Positions 24,501 through 35,616 of a stretch of 64,000 nucleotides of DNA are shown here, in pieces. The position numbers and the translations under genes are program-made. The first letter of the stretch is position 1; each line of letters begins with the position of its first letter. The notes under the pieces are model-generated. The model searched no databases. It was not told the origin of the DNA and saw only the letters and a list, made by a program, of their open reading frames with translations. This DNA comes from Hippophae tibetana (lineage: Eukaryota > Streptophyta > Magnoliopsida > Rosales > Elaeagnaceae), in assembly GCA_037013495.1 (NCBI GenBank), contig CM072809.1:5975001-6039000 (forward strand). The letters run 5' to 3'.

Positions 24501-25523
24501 GTTTATCATAAAAGATTTCATGATGGTTCATCCATTTATTTGTTGCTTTATGTTGATGACATGCTTATTGCTTCTAAGAATAAGTCTGAGATTCAGAAAT
24601 TAAAGTCTCAACTTAATGGTGAATTTGAGATGAAAGATTTGGGTGCAGCGAAGAAAATTTTGGGCATGGAAATTTACAGGGATAGACAAGCGGGCAAGCT
24701 TTATTTGACTCAAAAAAATTATATTGAAAAAGTTCTTGAACGCTTTGGCATGAAAGATTCTAAAACTGTGAGTACGCCGTTAGCTGCGCATTTCAGGCTT
24801 TCTTTGGATTTGTCACCACAGTCAGAAGAAGAAGAACAGTACATGTCTCAGGTTTCATATGCTAGTGCCGTTGGCAGTTTGATGTACGCTATGGTTTGTA
24901 CTCATCCAGACATTTCACATGCAGTTAGTGTTGTCAGCAGATATATGGGTAATCCTGGTAAGGGTCATTGTCAAGGAGTGAAATGGATACTTCGTTATTT
25001 GAGAGGTACATCTAATTTTGGTTTGGTATATGATGGGAGTTCTAATACTGGTTGCATTGTTATTGGTTATGTGGACTCCGATTATGCTGGTGATCTGGAT
25101 AGAAGAAGATCTCTGACAGGTTATGTCTTCACTCTTTCTCATTGTGCCATTAGTTGGAAGGCTACTTTACAGTCTACAGTTGCTTTGTCTACGACAGAGG
25201 CGGAATATATGGCAGCAGCAGAAGCAGTGAAAGAAGTCATTTGGCTTAGAGGTTTGGTCTGTGATTTGGGTTTACAGCAGGATACTTCTGTTGTATTTTG
25301 TGATAGTTAGAGTGCGATACATTTGACTAAGAATACTATGTATCATGAAAGAACCAAACATATCGATGTCAGATATCACTTCGTTCGTGACATTGTCTCT
25401 CAGGGTGCTATTGTTGTCAATAAGATAGCCACAACAGAGAATCCAGCTGATATGTTAACCAAACCTATTCTATTTAATAAGTTCAAGCATTGCTTGGACT
25501 TGATTGGTATTTGCAAAAGATGA
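21559..25523 (+). pseudogene. Copia gag-pol of element B with frameshift and stops
   Basis: Gag starts at 21559. A CCHC zinc knuckle (CNYCRQEGHWKVNC) begins at residue 227. The protease motif at residue 288 reads DSC where the family has DSG. Gag-pre-integrase ('LWHMRLGHMS') and integrase ('DYIHSDLWGP', 'HTPQQNGVAERMNRTLLE') follow, then RT (from 'GNKWVFKKK', with 'LLLYVDDMLIA') and RNase H ('YVDSDYAGD', 'STTEAEYMA'). Breaks: a one-base shift near 23071 with a TGA at 23085, a TAG at 23370 in place of a conserved Trp, and a TAG at 25308 in place of a Gln. The polyprotein would copy and insert the element; this copy could move only with help supplied in trans. Confidence 0.92.
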
Positions 25524-25614
25524 TCACCCTTCGGGGTTTGGACGATGGTTATTTGGTAATCCAAGGAATTTCATTTGAAGAATTTGTTTTCTGTTTTGAG
25601 CCAAGGTGGAGATT

Positions 25615-25682
25615 TGTTATTTAAATGGCCCAAAACAAATGTGACCAAAGACCCAATACTAAATAAACCCTATATTCATTTG

Positions 25683-25714
<32 letters not shown>

Positions 25715-26318
25715 ACTAAGTTTGCTTAGTTAATTTCTGTGCGTATAGCCGTGAGAACGCAGCAGCCGACAAATTGTTTTCTTTATTCCAAAGCTTCAAT
25801 GCAAACTCTCTCAGATTTTGATCTCCCTTGTTTTTCACATCTCCCTCTCATATTATTAGCTATAGCTTTACTCTAAGAAGTGTCCTTATTATTTTCTCAA
25901 GCAGCCACCATTTTCAGTGCAGACGCAGATAGAAGAATAAGGTAGAAACTGAAGTTAAGTAAGTTATTGATATTATGTGTATGTTAATATTTGATTTAAT
26001 AGCAAGTTTATTAATTTATTTTGCTATATATTATCAGTAAATTAGAGGGTATATTTTGTGGATCGATTTTGGAGTTTGTTATAATTTGTGAAGCTCTGGA
26101 AATTGGTGTTTGTATCTCAATTTTGATTATTAGTGGATTTTCCTCGGTGTGCCGTCGTCAGTGGAGTAGACTTTTCACATTGAAAACTTGAACCACTTAA
26201 ATCATTGTGTGTCATTTATTTTCTTACTGCTTATTACTTTTATCGTTACTCATTATTATTAATTTGTGCAACCAAAATTGGACCCAATCTTCGCTTCTAC
26301 AAGTACTAATTTACAACA
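25615..26318 (+). repeat. 3' LTR of element B (704 bp)
   Basis: Starts TGTTATTT after the polypurine tract and ends TTTACAACA at 26318. Compared with the 5' LTR it has a longer (TA)n tract (25685-25712) and an extra segment at about 25898-25952. Confidence 0.92.
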
Positions 26319-28299
26319 AAAATTTATCGAATAATCCGTAGAATTTTATTTTCCCAAGATCCATGAGTTTCGTGGCTACCAAAGCAGCTAGTAAGAGCAA
26401 AGAAACTAAATGTTTTGTATTGTATTATTATGAGAATATATATATATATATTAACAATCAAGGAATCTGTAAATACATGAAAAACTGAAATATAATTAAT
26501 TAACATACCTTATCGTTCCGATAATAATAGTAACACTAATAAGTGGTTAAATATGAGAATAAAATATATTTCATTACAAAATTATTATAATAATAATAAA
26601 AATAAAAATTATTATAACGATATCATTATTTAAATTATTAATCAATATTAATAAATATTAATAAACAATACATTTAATAATATAATTATACTAAAATTTA
26701 GGGGAAAAAATATAAATAAAAGAGAAGTTAAACATATAACATCATCTAAGCATATAAATATATAGCTAAAATTAGATAGTGTTTAATTTTAAATTTTTTA
26801 CACATCTTAAAGATATATTCATTTTTTTTATAATATGATAAATATATGCTTTTTTATATTGATTAAAATAAGTGGATTATATATAAAATTGAAGAAAACA
26901 ACTGCAACAATAAAAATAATATTTCACGAATATTGAAAAAAAATTATTTGATCAAAATTTAACATTAAATTGATTCAAAATTCAAATTAAATGATATCTA
27001 AACATTAGAATTCAACTTAAATATCGTTAACTAATTAGAATTAAACATAAAATATACTATTTAATTGGCAAGTGCTTATTAATCTACTATGTATATAGCT
27101 ATATTCAACAACTAGATTATTTGAAATTAGTTTTTATTTATATAATAAAAATATATTAACTTAATATAAATTTTATTATTTTTATAATTTTAAATTTTAA
27201 AAATATTTAGGTAAAACAATTTACTTAACTGCACAATAATCAAGTAATTTGCTAAAAGTTATATATAATTCAATCTTCCTTTGGAAAGATCGTTACTTTT
27301 ACTATATGCTTGCCAATACTGGAAAAGCACAATTTATACGGAAATTTTGTAAAATCGTAAGAAATTGAGTATATAAATCACAAATGTGTGCGGTTAACTT
27401 GATTTGCTCCTTAATATCCATGCTAAACAACTATCACTTCTTATTTCTTTTTAATGAAAATAAATAATATTTCATTCACATATAGGACAAAGATTATAAC
27501 AAAACAAAAAAAGAGTACAAATTTTTGAATACCATAAAGATTCAATTGAAAAATCAAAAGATAATACTTTTGAAAACATGAAGCTAAATGTTTGACATAA
27601 TAAAACATAAAATCTTTCATGTCCATTAATTAAAAAAAATTAACTAAAAATTATTTAATATAATTTTATTATTATAAATTTTAAAATATTATTGTATGTA
27701 ATTATTCAAAAATAACTTAAACAATAATTGAATTGAATTTTGTCCAACTATTAGTAATCATATCACCGTCCTCTAATGGATATACTTCAATTTGATCAAT
27801 TTTTAAAAAAATTATTAAAATCATATCTAATTATTTATGTTTATGGATTGGATTAATAAAATCAAAACAATAAAATCTATTACAATTAAATTGTTAAATA
27901 TATAGTTATAATTAAATAATTATTTATTCAATAAATGTATTATCGACTTTTGAAACTTTGTTTGATTTTGTTTTTTAGTCAAATGTTATTTGATATTACA
28001 CATCTGTATTTGAATTAGTAAATTATGTTATCTTCTTATTATACTTATTATTATATTTCGAAGTAATAAAGATGGAGACCCGATGAAAATCAAAACATAA
28101 TGAGTCTGAAGCTCTGTATCATAGAGCGAACTCGACACCTGGATACCATCGTAACAACTTGAGTGACCAATTTAAGTCCTCAAGCAATCTATATATAATC
28201 AAGCTTTCGGAAAATACAATAATACTTCCGTTGATAATCAGATAGAGTTTTACCGGAAGGAGGGTTTAAAACCATACTCGAAAATCTAAGCTTCCTATA
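26319..28299. other. AT-rich spacer with no recognised gene
   Basis: Dense A/T runs, a (TA)n tract near 26440, and only short chance reading frames. The first exons expected for the DUF616 gene to the right are not recognisable here. Bases 28075-28290 are less AT-rich but unidentified. Confidence 0.5.
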
Positions 28300-28411
28300 A
28301 CTAGTGGTAGTTGCTCTCACAACAAAGACCACGTTTTAGCTTTTTCCTGTGTTTCAATATCAACTTCGCCTAATGATATCCTGCAGATGTTCCTCAAGGT
28401 TGCGTAATCAT

Positions 28412-28416
28412 AAGAG
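28412..28416. other. Target-site duplication, left copy (element C)
   Basis: AAGAG immediately before the 5' LTR, repeated at 34529-34533 immediately after the 3' LTR. Confidence 0.9.
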
Positions 28417-28662
28417 TATTGAATTCAACAAATACTACAACTCATTCAACAAATACTACATCGACGCCAAACGCCTACCAATATACACCGCGCATACCAA
28501 GCAACTGTAAACCATGTAATTTAATCATGGTGGTTGTTGAATTAGTAATTAATATTTGTCTATATAAACAATGTACATGTTCGATACAAATTAAGAAAAA
28601 AAAATATCAGATAAAACATTTATTTCTTCTTCTGATTGTTTCTTCAAATATTGATTTCTTCA
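28417..28662 (+). repeat. 5' LTR of element C (246 bp)
   Basis: Runs from TATTGAATTC (the first G of the expected TG has become A) to GATTTCTTCA. It aligns throughout with 34284-34528. Confidence 0.93.
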
Positions 28663-28675
28663 TGGTATCAGAACC
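28663..28675 (+). other. Primer-binding site of element C
   Basis: TGGTATCAGAACC directly follows the LTR; it matches the tRNA-Met site except near its end. Confidence 0.85.
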
Positions 28676-28996
28676 AAATCGTTGCTTTATACAAATTTGA
28701 AACCCTTGTTCTCCAAAACAGAGTTTTCTTTCTCCAGAAAATATTTTTTCTCAGAAAAAATATTCTTACTCAAACACCCGTACATATATTAATTACAAAT
28801 ATCATTTTTGAAACGATATTTATCCCACCTAATTTTACCAAATTACTCTAGATACAATTCTGAACATTTTGGTAAAAATAGGGTAGAAGAAAGGTACTAC
28901 ACGCGCCCACACAAGCCTCCCAAAGAAAAGGAAAACTTTCACGCTCCACCATGCGCCTTCTGGAGGTTAAATATGATGATGTGGCATTCAGCTCGA

Positions 28997-29098
28997 CTCG
29001 CGGACATAGCCTGTCTGAACCTCGGTTTGGCTCGCGGACGTAGCTGATCTGCATCTCAGTTCAGCTCACGGACGTAGCCGATCCGCATCTCGGTTTGG
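28997..29098 (+). repeat. Three tandem 34-bp repeats in the leader of element C
   Basis: Units begin at 28997, 29031 and 29065. Each starts CTCGCGGAC or CTCACGGAC and ends near TCGGTTTGG or TCAGTTCAG, with a few substitutions between copies. The block is GC-rich compared with everything around it. Confidence 0.9.
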
Positions 29099-31623
29099 AT
29101 CAGGTTTGGTTTGGTTTACCAGCGGTTCGATCTGAACTCGGTTTTTTCTCGGTTTATCACAGTTTTCCCAAAATTGTCCAGTTCGGTCCATTTTAAAGGT
29201 CTGAACTCGGTTTTTCCTGGTTCTGACTTTCTAAAACTAGCTTGGTCTAGTTTTCAAGGTTTTTTTTAATCAATTTGATACCCGGTTTTGTTTTTTTATC
29301 CGGTTTGGTCCATTTCTTCTTTTAAAAAATACATATCTATCAGTTCAGTTCTTGAATTTTTTTTCCCAGTTTTGAAATTATTACACCATTTTCTAGTTTA
29401 TTTACCATAATATCATAATAGAGGGTACAATTTCATTACCTATGGAGCAATCAACTCCAGTTATTGTACAATTTGTTCATTTTGAAAGTGTTTTTAATGC
29501 TAGAATTGTTCTTACTGAGACTAATTATGATATTTGGTCTCAAGTAATAGAAATGCATATCCGCTTCATGACAAAAATTTGCAACCAGAAAAAAAATCAA
29601 ACAATTATAACAAGTGGTATATAAAAAATCAAAAAGTAAAGAGATGGATACTTATGTCAATGAGTCCAGAAATTATGAAACGATATTTACGCATACCTAC
29701 TACTCTTGAAATTTGGGGTGTTTTAGCAAAAGCATTCTATGATGGAAGTTATGAATTATAAGTATTTGTCTTAAACCAAAAAACGTTTACTTCCAAACAA
29801 AATGGAAAACCACTTTCAGAGTATTATGGAGAGTTGACTAAAATTTTCCAAGAGCTAGACATCGTGATAAGGTGGTCATGAAAGACCCTAATGATCTAAT
29901 ATCATATCAAGAGTCTGTTGAAAGACTAAGGGTACATATTTTTTCTTGCTGGATTAGATGATGAATTTGAGCAGGTTCGTGGAGAAATTTTGCGAAAAGA
30001 AACCATCCCAGATTTAGAAGGTTGTTATTCCTTGATTCGACGGGAGGTAGTACGTCGAATATCATTGAAGGAAAAATCTGGAAACGTTGACGCTTCCGCC
30101 ATGATATCTAAAAATTGTTCTTTTTTCAATCAGCAAGAACGAAGGGTGGTTGATAAATCATCATTTAAATGTACCCATTGTCATCAAAAGAGTCATACAA
30201 AAGAATGATGTTTTGAACTTGTGGGATATCCTGACTAGTGGGATCACAACCATGACTCTAAGAAAAAAAATCCATGACAGATGTCTACTGCCACCATTGC
30301 TGAAACAACAAAGGATCATGTTGCAAACTCCTCAGCAAATGTTGGTAAGATGCTTAAAGTTTTTTCTCTTGTTTTTAATAATACATGGATAATTGATTCA
30401 AGTGCAACTGATCATATGACATTCGATTCTAAACAAATATCAAAACCATCTTCATATAAAACTCTTTGCATTTTCAATGGTAACACAACCCAAGTTATTG
30501 GAGAAAGATCTTTGTCTCTCACTAGTACTTTGAATTTAGATTCAGTACTAGTTGTTCCCTCTTTAGAGTATAACCTTATATCTATTTCTCAAATAACCAC
30601 TATTTTATCTTGTTTTGTTATTTTTTGGCCTGACTTTTGTGTGTTCAATGACATTCAAACAAAGCAAACGATTGGTCGTGGTGTTAGGCAAGGAAACCTG
30701 TATTATTTGGACTTGGATTCAAAAAATCATGCATTGGTAGCAACTGGATCTAAAAAGGATGAATCAAATATATGGTTATGGCATAGAAGATTGGGTCATA
30801 CTTCTTTTGGATATTTAAAGAAATTATTTCCAAGTTTATTTTTGAGCTTAGATATTTCGACTTTAAGGTGTGATGTCTGTGAACTAGCAAAAAATCATCG
30901 TACCTCATTTCCTGTAACCTTAAATAAAAGTCCATTTATGTTTATGGTTATACATTCTGATTAATGAGGTCCTTCCAAAGTCTCTACTTTGGGAGGATCA
31001 CATTGCTTTGTTACATTTATTGATGATTTTAGTAGAATGACTTAGATCTGTTTAATGAAATCTAAAACACATATTCAAGTTCTACGAAGTGACAATGGAG
31101 AAGAATATAAAAGTTCTGAGCTTCAAGAATATCTTAAATCAGAAGGGATTATTCATCAAACTACTTGTGTTGATACACCTCAACAAAATGGAGTTGTAGA
31201 AAGAAAAAATCGACACTTGTTGGAAGTTGTCCGTGCCTCATTGATCGAAGCTAATATGCCAATGATCAATCAGGTACCTTCTAGTCCCATTAACTTCCAA
31301 ACACCACTACAAGCCATCACTGAAGCAATTGTTGCACCAAGTGTTCCCAATTTAACTCCTCATGTCTTTGGTTGTGTGGAATTTGTACACCTACATAAAC
31401 AACAACGTAGCAAGTTGGATCCACGAGCAATACGTTGTATTTTTATGAGATATGTCATGCAACAAAAAAAGTATCGTTGTTATCATCCTTCTACAAAATA
31501 AATGATTACCACCATGGATGTTATTTTTCATGAAGATACAATGTATTTCTCTTCTACAACTAAATTTCAGGGGGAGTACAACCATCACAACTACAAAAAG
31601 AGGTATATATGTCGATATGTAAA

Positions 31624-31821
31624 GTCGGTTTTTGGAAAAAACCTATTTATAATTAATTTAAAGTCGGTTCGGTGTAGAACCGATGCTATCCACGTAGGAC
31701 GTAACGTCGGTTCTACGTGTCAACCTGGAACCGACGCTACGCTACATGGATAGTGTCGGTTCACCACGTCAACCAACGCTACGTTCTATGTGGATAGCGT
31801 CAATTGACACGTAGAACCGAC
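31624..31821. repeat. Left subterminal repeat array of the CACTA-like element
   Basis: GTCGGTT occurs at 31624, 31663, 31706 and 31755, and its complement AACCGAC near 31729 and at 31815, several followed by a GCTAC box. Such arrays bind the TNPA-type protein in En/Spm. Confidence 0.75.
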
Positions 31822-32384
31822 GCTACACACATGGATAAATTCTTTTCTTTTTTTCCTTCTCTAGACAGAAACTATTACAAGCGTTGCATAACTCTCAAAA
31901 ACCCAAATCCTCCTCCACTTATATATCCTTCACTCTTTCTCATTTTTTGGCCATCTACGACCACCATTTTCAGCACCGGTTAGTAGGTTTTCTTCCTCTC
32001 TAACTAATCTTTTAGATCTCCTATTTTTTAAAGCGAAATACTCAAATTTTTTACACTCATTTCTCACTTACAAAACACCATTTTTTCTTCATTTTGTCAC
32101 TTCATTTTACTCTTCTAAGTATTTTTATTATTCATATTTTTTATGTTATTATGTGTTGTTATTTATGTGTATAAATTTTTGTATTATATAATGTAGGTTT
32201 GTATTATAAACATCAAGAGAAGAATACACCGTGGTATTTTTTCTGCTATTAATTAATATTTGATTTTTCAATTATTTGTATTACTTAAATTATTTGCAAA
32301 CTGATTTTGGTTTTTTTTTCTACTCAAATACAGGTTTTTATTTGAGTATAATAGAAAATGAGTAAATTTAAAAATAAAAAAATT

Positions 32385-32413
32385 AAAGTCGGTTCATCGC
32401 GTGAACCGACTTT
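32385..32413. repeat. Perfect 12-bp hairpin near the right end of the CACTA-like element
   Basis: AAAGTCGGTTCA and TGAACCGACTTT are separated by TCGCG. It uses the same GTCGGTT core as the left array. Confidence 0.9.
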
Positions 32414-34283
32414 AAATTTTAAGTCATTTAATTTAAAGTTGGTTCTAAGTGACTTTAATGTCTCTTTTTGTAGTCGTGCATGCTGAAATTCAGACCCTTA
32501 CATATAAATTGTTTCCTTATGAAGAAAGACAAATTATATGTGAGGAAAATAAAAATAATTTGAATTCAGATGCTAATAACTCTCAATATAGAAAAGACTC
32601 ATGGGAAATGGAATCAAGTCCTCATCAACTTCAAGATCATCAAGAGATTTCTAGTAAATTCAAATATCCCATGAGTAGCTATATGTCTAAACATCGTTTG
32701 TCAAAATCAAACGTATCATTTGTGAATCAATTAGCTGTTGTATCTATTCCTAACAGTGTGTAGGAAGCTTTAGCTGACCAAAAGTGGAAAGATGCTATGA
32801 ATGAAGAACTAAGATCCTTAGAAATAAATAGAACTTGGGAACTTGTCGATCGTCCACCAACAAAGAAAATTGTTGGATGTCGATGGATTTTTTCAGTAAA
32901 GTATCGAGTAGATGGTATGATTAAACGCTATAAAGCAAGATTGGTGGCAAAAGGATACACTCAGACATATGAGATCGACTATACAGAAACATTTGCCCCT
33001 GTAGCTAAAATTAACAATGTTCGGGTCTTGGTATCTCTAGTTGCAAATTTAGATTGGCCATTATATCAGTTTGATGTAAACAATGTCTTTCTACATGGAG
33101 ATTTAATTGAAAAAGTCTACATGAATTTACCACCAAGAATCAAGAAATCCAAAATCCATGATGAAAAGGTGTGAAAATTAAAAAAATCATTGTATGGATT
33201 GAAACAATCCCCAAGAGCATGGTTTGACAGGTTCACAAAGTCAATGACGGCATTTGGCTACAAGCAAAGCAATTCAGACCATACTTTATTTCTGAAAAAA
33301 TGTATGGTAAGATCAATGCACTTATTGTATATGTTGATGATATGATAATAACATGAAATGATCTTGACGAAAGGAAAGTGCTACAAACTTATTTGTCCAA
33401 AGAGTTTGAAATGAAAGACCTTGGTTCCTTAAAATATTTTCTTGGGATTGAGGTTTCTCGATCAACAAAAGGAATCTTTTTATCTCAAAGAAAATATGTC
33501 TTAGATTTATTAAAAGAAACTGGTATGTCGTCATGTCAACCAGCTAATACACCAGTAGATGAAGGATTAAAATTATGTATCAAGGTTAATCAAGTTCCAA
33601 CAAATAAAGAAAGATACCAAAGGCTTGTTGGAAGGTTGATGTATTTGACACACACAAGACCAGATCTTGTCTATGTTTTAAGTATTGTCAACCAATTTAT
33701 GCATAATCCTGGAGAACAACATATGAATGCAGTTATTCGTATTTTGAGGTATTTAAAGTCTGCTCCTGGAAAAGGAGTATTGTTCACTAAAAACTCAAAG
33801 TTTTATAGAATAGAAGTATATACTGATACCGATTGGGCTGGATCAATAAATGATAGACGATCTACATCGGGCTACTTCACTTTTGTAGGGGGAAACCTTG
33901 TAACATGGAGAAGTAAAAAACAACATGTTGTTGCCCGTTCAAGCGCAGAGGCATGACACTTGGGCTTTGTGAGGCCTTATGGTTACAATCTCTCTTAAAA
34001 TATTTGGAATATCCTGCTAAAGAATCAATTAAGTTATTTTGTGACAATAAAGCAGTATGTGATATTGCTCATAATACAATTCAACACGATCGTACAAAAC
34101 ATGTTGAAGTTGACAGATTTTTTATTAAGGAAAAGTTAGAAGAAAATTCATTGGAATTACCAAAAATTAAGCCAGAAGATCAATTGGCTGACATCCTCAC
34201 TAAAACAGTCTCATATCGAGTATTCATAGAAGTTTCAATCAAGTTGGGCATGAAAGACATCTATACAACAAATTGAGGGGGAA

Positions 34284-34528
34284 TGTTGAATTCAACAAAT
34301 ACTGCAATTTATTCAACAAATACTGCACCGACGCCAAACACTTACAAATATACGCAACGTCTATCAAGCAGCTGTAAACCATGTAATTCAATTATGATGA
34401 TTGTTAAAATAGTAATTAATATTTATCTATATAAACAATATACATGTTCGATACAACTTAAGAAAAAATATATCAAAGAAAACGTTTATTTCCTATTCTG
34501 ATTATTTCTTCAAATATTGATTTCTTCA
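34284..34528 (+). repeat. 3' LTR of element C (245 bp)
   Basis: Starts TGTTGAATTC after the polypurine tract and ends GATTTCTTCA, followed by the AAGAG duplication. Confidence 0.93.
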
Positions 34529-35112
34529 AAGAGAACATATTACTATCACAAATCTATTTACCTGTCTATGGTTCAATGAGGTTGAACATTTTACATCCAC
34601 GGATCAGTTGAGCTTTTCCACAGTGAGGGAGAAAATTATGGAGAAAGTTGCATGGAGCATTAATAAGTTTCTGGATTGTGAAAGGTGAAATTTTGTAATA
34701 TAGGTGAGTTTCAGTTTAACTGCTTCAGATAACTTATTTTAAACATTTTGTTCTAAATTGTGTACTTGTTTACACTGAATTAAATAGACTTTTCATAGAA
34801 GGTCATATCTATATCTGTAGGCTGTTGTGTGTGGGTATCTTTCTTGTATCATTGGGTTGTAAATAGAGTTGATTATATATGTATAAGTTGAGAGTGATCT
34901 TGAATTGCAGACATACCACAAGGACAAATTGGAGCACATGCCTCCTCCATCTCCTAGGAACTATTTTCGACGAGATTCTGGTGGTAATTAATGTAAATGT
35001 GAAGACTTCAATTGGGAAGAAGAGTTCTACTAGGCGTGGAAAAGAAAGGAAATATGGTTCGAAGCGTAACCAGAAAATCACTGTTGGTAGTAATAGAGAA
35101 AACTCTTTCTAA

Positions 35113-35610
35113 TTTTCACCTCCTCCCTCTCTGAACATCTCTAATTTTTGTCTGAGAATTGTTGATAATATTCGATTTTCAACTTTGTTGTATATAATTG
35201 TATTTTGAAGACTTGAATATGAGTTCCATAGTGCCTTTTTGTTTTTTTTTTGTTTTTGCATTTGATTTAGTTCTCTGCCTACATTTTTCTTTATTTTTAA
35301 AAGTCAATGATATTACATACGAGGTTAAATATGAAAAGATATTATACTGATGATATTAACTTCGAACTTCAGAGACAAGAAAAGGCTGGATCATGTACAA
35401 AGTTCAGCTAGAAGTGGGTCTTTAAAAACCGAGTGTTGTATATATTAAATGATGAATGGATATTTTATTTAACATGATGTTATGATGTGTTATATGTGAT
35501 GTATTTAATAAAAAAATACTATGTAAAATCTGAAGTAACGTATGTGTTTAAAGTCTAAAATTTGATCTTACTCGACACGATATCCTAAGTATTTTTCTGT
35601 AAACTCGTCA
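35113..35610. other. Spacer after the DUF616 remnant
   Basis: AT-rich; presumed 3' untranslated region of the DUF616 gene followed by unremarkable DNA. Nothing else recognised. Confidence 0.5.
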
Positions 35611-35616
35611 TACAAG

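Larger units (their letters stand above)
20774..26318 (+). mobile_element. Ty1/copia LTR retrotransposon, Tork/Tnt1-like (element B), degenerate
   Basis: Complete layout: 5' LTR, tRNA-Met primer site, gag-pol, polypurine tract (AAGGTGGAGA) and 3' LTR. The domain order is gag, zinc knuckle, protease, integrase, reverse transcriptase, RNase H, which defines copia. Gag and the Leu-rich gag-pre-integrase region resemble the Tork/Tnt1 lineage. The coding region has a frameshift and stops. The 5-bp flanks (GAACT left, AAAAT right) do not form a target-site duplication. Confidence 0.93.
31586..32478. mobile_element. Non-autonomous CACTA-like DNA transposon nested in element C (893 bp)
   Basis: The ends are CAC-A-ACTACAAAAAGAG and, reversed, CAC-G-ACTACAAAAAGAG: a 17-bp terminal inverted repeat with one mismatch. 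The 3-bp sequence CAT flanks it on both sides (31583-31585, 32479-32481). Three-base duplications and CAC ends fit the CACTA (En/Spm) superfamily. Subterminal regions carry repeated GTCGGTT/AACCGAC motifs in both orientations. No transposase is encoded; the interior (about 31830-32340) looks like plain untranslated plant DNA with a pyrimidine-rich, TATATA-containing stretch near 31920. Confidence 0.8.
29442..34276 (+). pseudogene. Copia gag-pol of element C, multiply broken and interrupted
   Basis: Gag pieces start at 29442 ('NYDIWSQVIEMHI'). A zinc-knuckle-like 'CTHCHQKSHT' lies near 30170. The protease region ('WIIDSSATDHMT', from about 30387) has DSS in place of DSG. Gag-pre-integrase ('LWHRRLGHTS') and the integrase core ('DTPQQNGVVERKNRHLLE') follow, then the inserted DNA transposon at 31586-32478. 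RT ('WELVDRPPTKKIVGCRWIF', then 'YGLKQSPRAW') and RNase H ('TDTDWAGS') come last. There are several frameshifts and stops (for example TAA at 30962, TAG at 32761, TGA at 33172). Removing the DNA transposon and one duplication copy leaves the frame continuous at that point. No functional product is expected. Confidence 0.9.
28417..34528 (+). mobile_element. Ty1/copia LTR retrotransposon inserted in a DUF616 exon (element C)
   Basis: Short LTRs (246 and 245 bp), primer site, long leader, gag-pol and polypurine tract (GAGGGGGAA, 34275-34283) flanked by a perfect 5-bp duplication AAGAG. The coding region is heavily broken and contains an 893-bp DNA transposon. LTR copies differ at many positions, so the insertion is not recent. 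The gag type and the short LTRs differ from elements B and D. Confidence 0.93.
28300..35112 (+). pseudogene. DUF616 (MUCI70/TOD1-like) glycosyltransferase, 3' end only, split by a retrotransposon
   Basis: The coding trace begins near 28300 and reads to 28416 with the DUF616 motif 'YPADVPQGCVIIR'. The copia element C interrupts it and the same codon frame resumes at 34529 with 'NLFTCLWFNEVEHF' and 'DQLSFSTVREKIMEK'. This exon ends at 34703; the last exon starts at 34911 ('YHKDKLEHMPPPSPR'). Further damage: a one-base shift just before 'YPAD', an in-frame TGA at 34685 and a TAG at 34701 within the conserved 'CERRNFVIQ' block, and a frame change before the basic tail ('GKKSSTRRGKERK', ending 35112). 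DUF616 proteins are Golgi hexosyltransferase-like enzymes. The upstream two thirds of the gene were not found. It sits in the same order relative to COX17 as Arabidopsis At1g53040/At1g53030 (from memory). Confidence 0.82.

Noticed and set aside
28090..28290. Primer-site-like TGGTATCCAG on the minus strand
   Set aside because: Only a partial match to the tRNA-Met site and no LTR border or coding frame nearby.
28997..29098. Possible CRISPR-like array
   Set aside because: Units are directly contiguous without spacers, in a plant retrotransposon leader; an ordinary tandem repeat.
34879..35112. Independent small gene after element C
   Set aside because: Its Lys/Arg-rich part matches the frame-shifted C-terminal tail of the DUF616 remnant.
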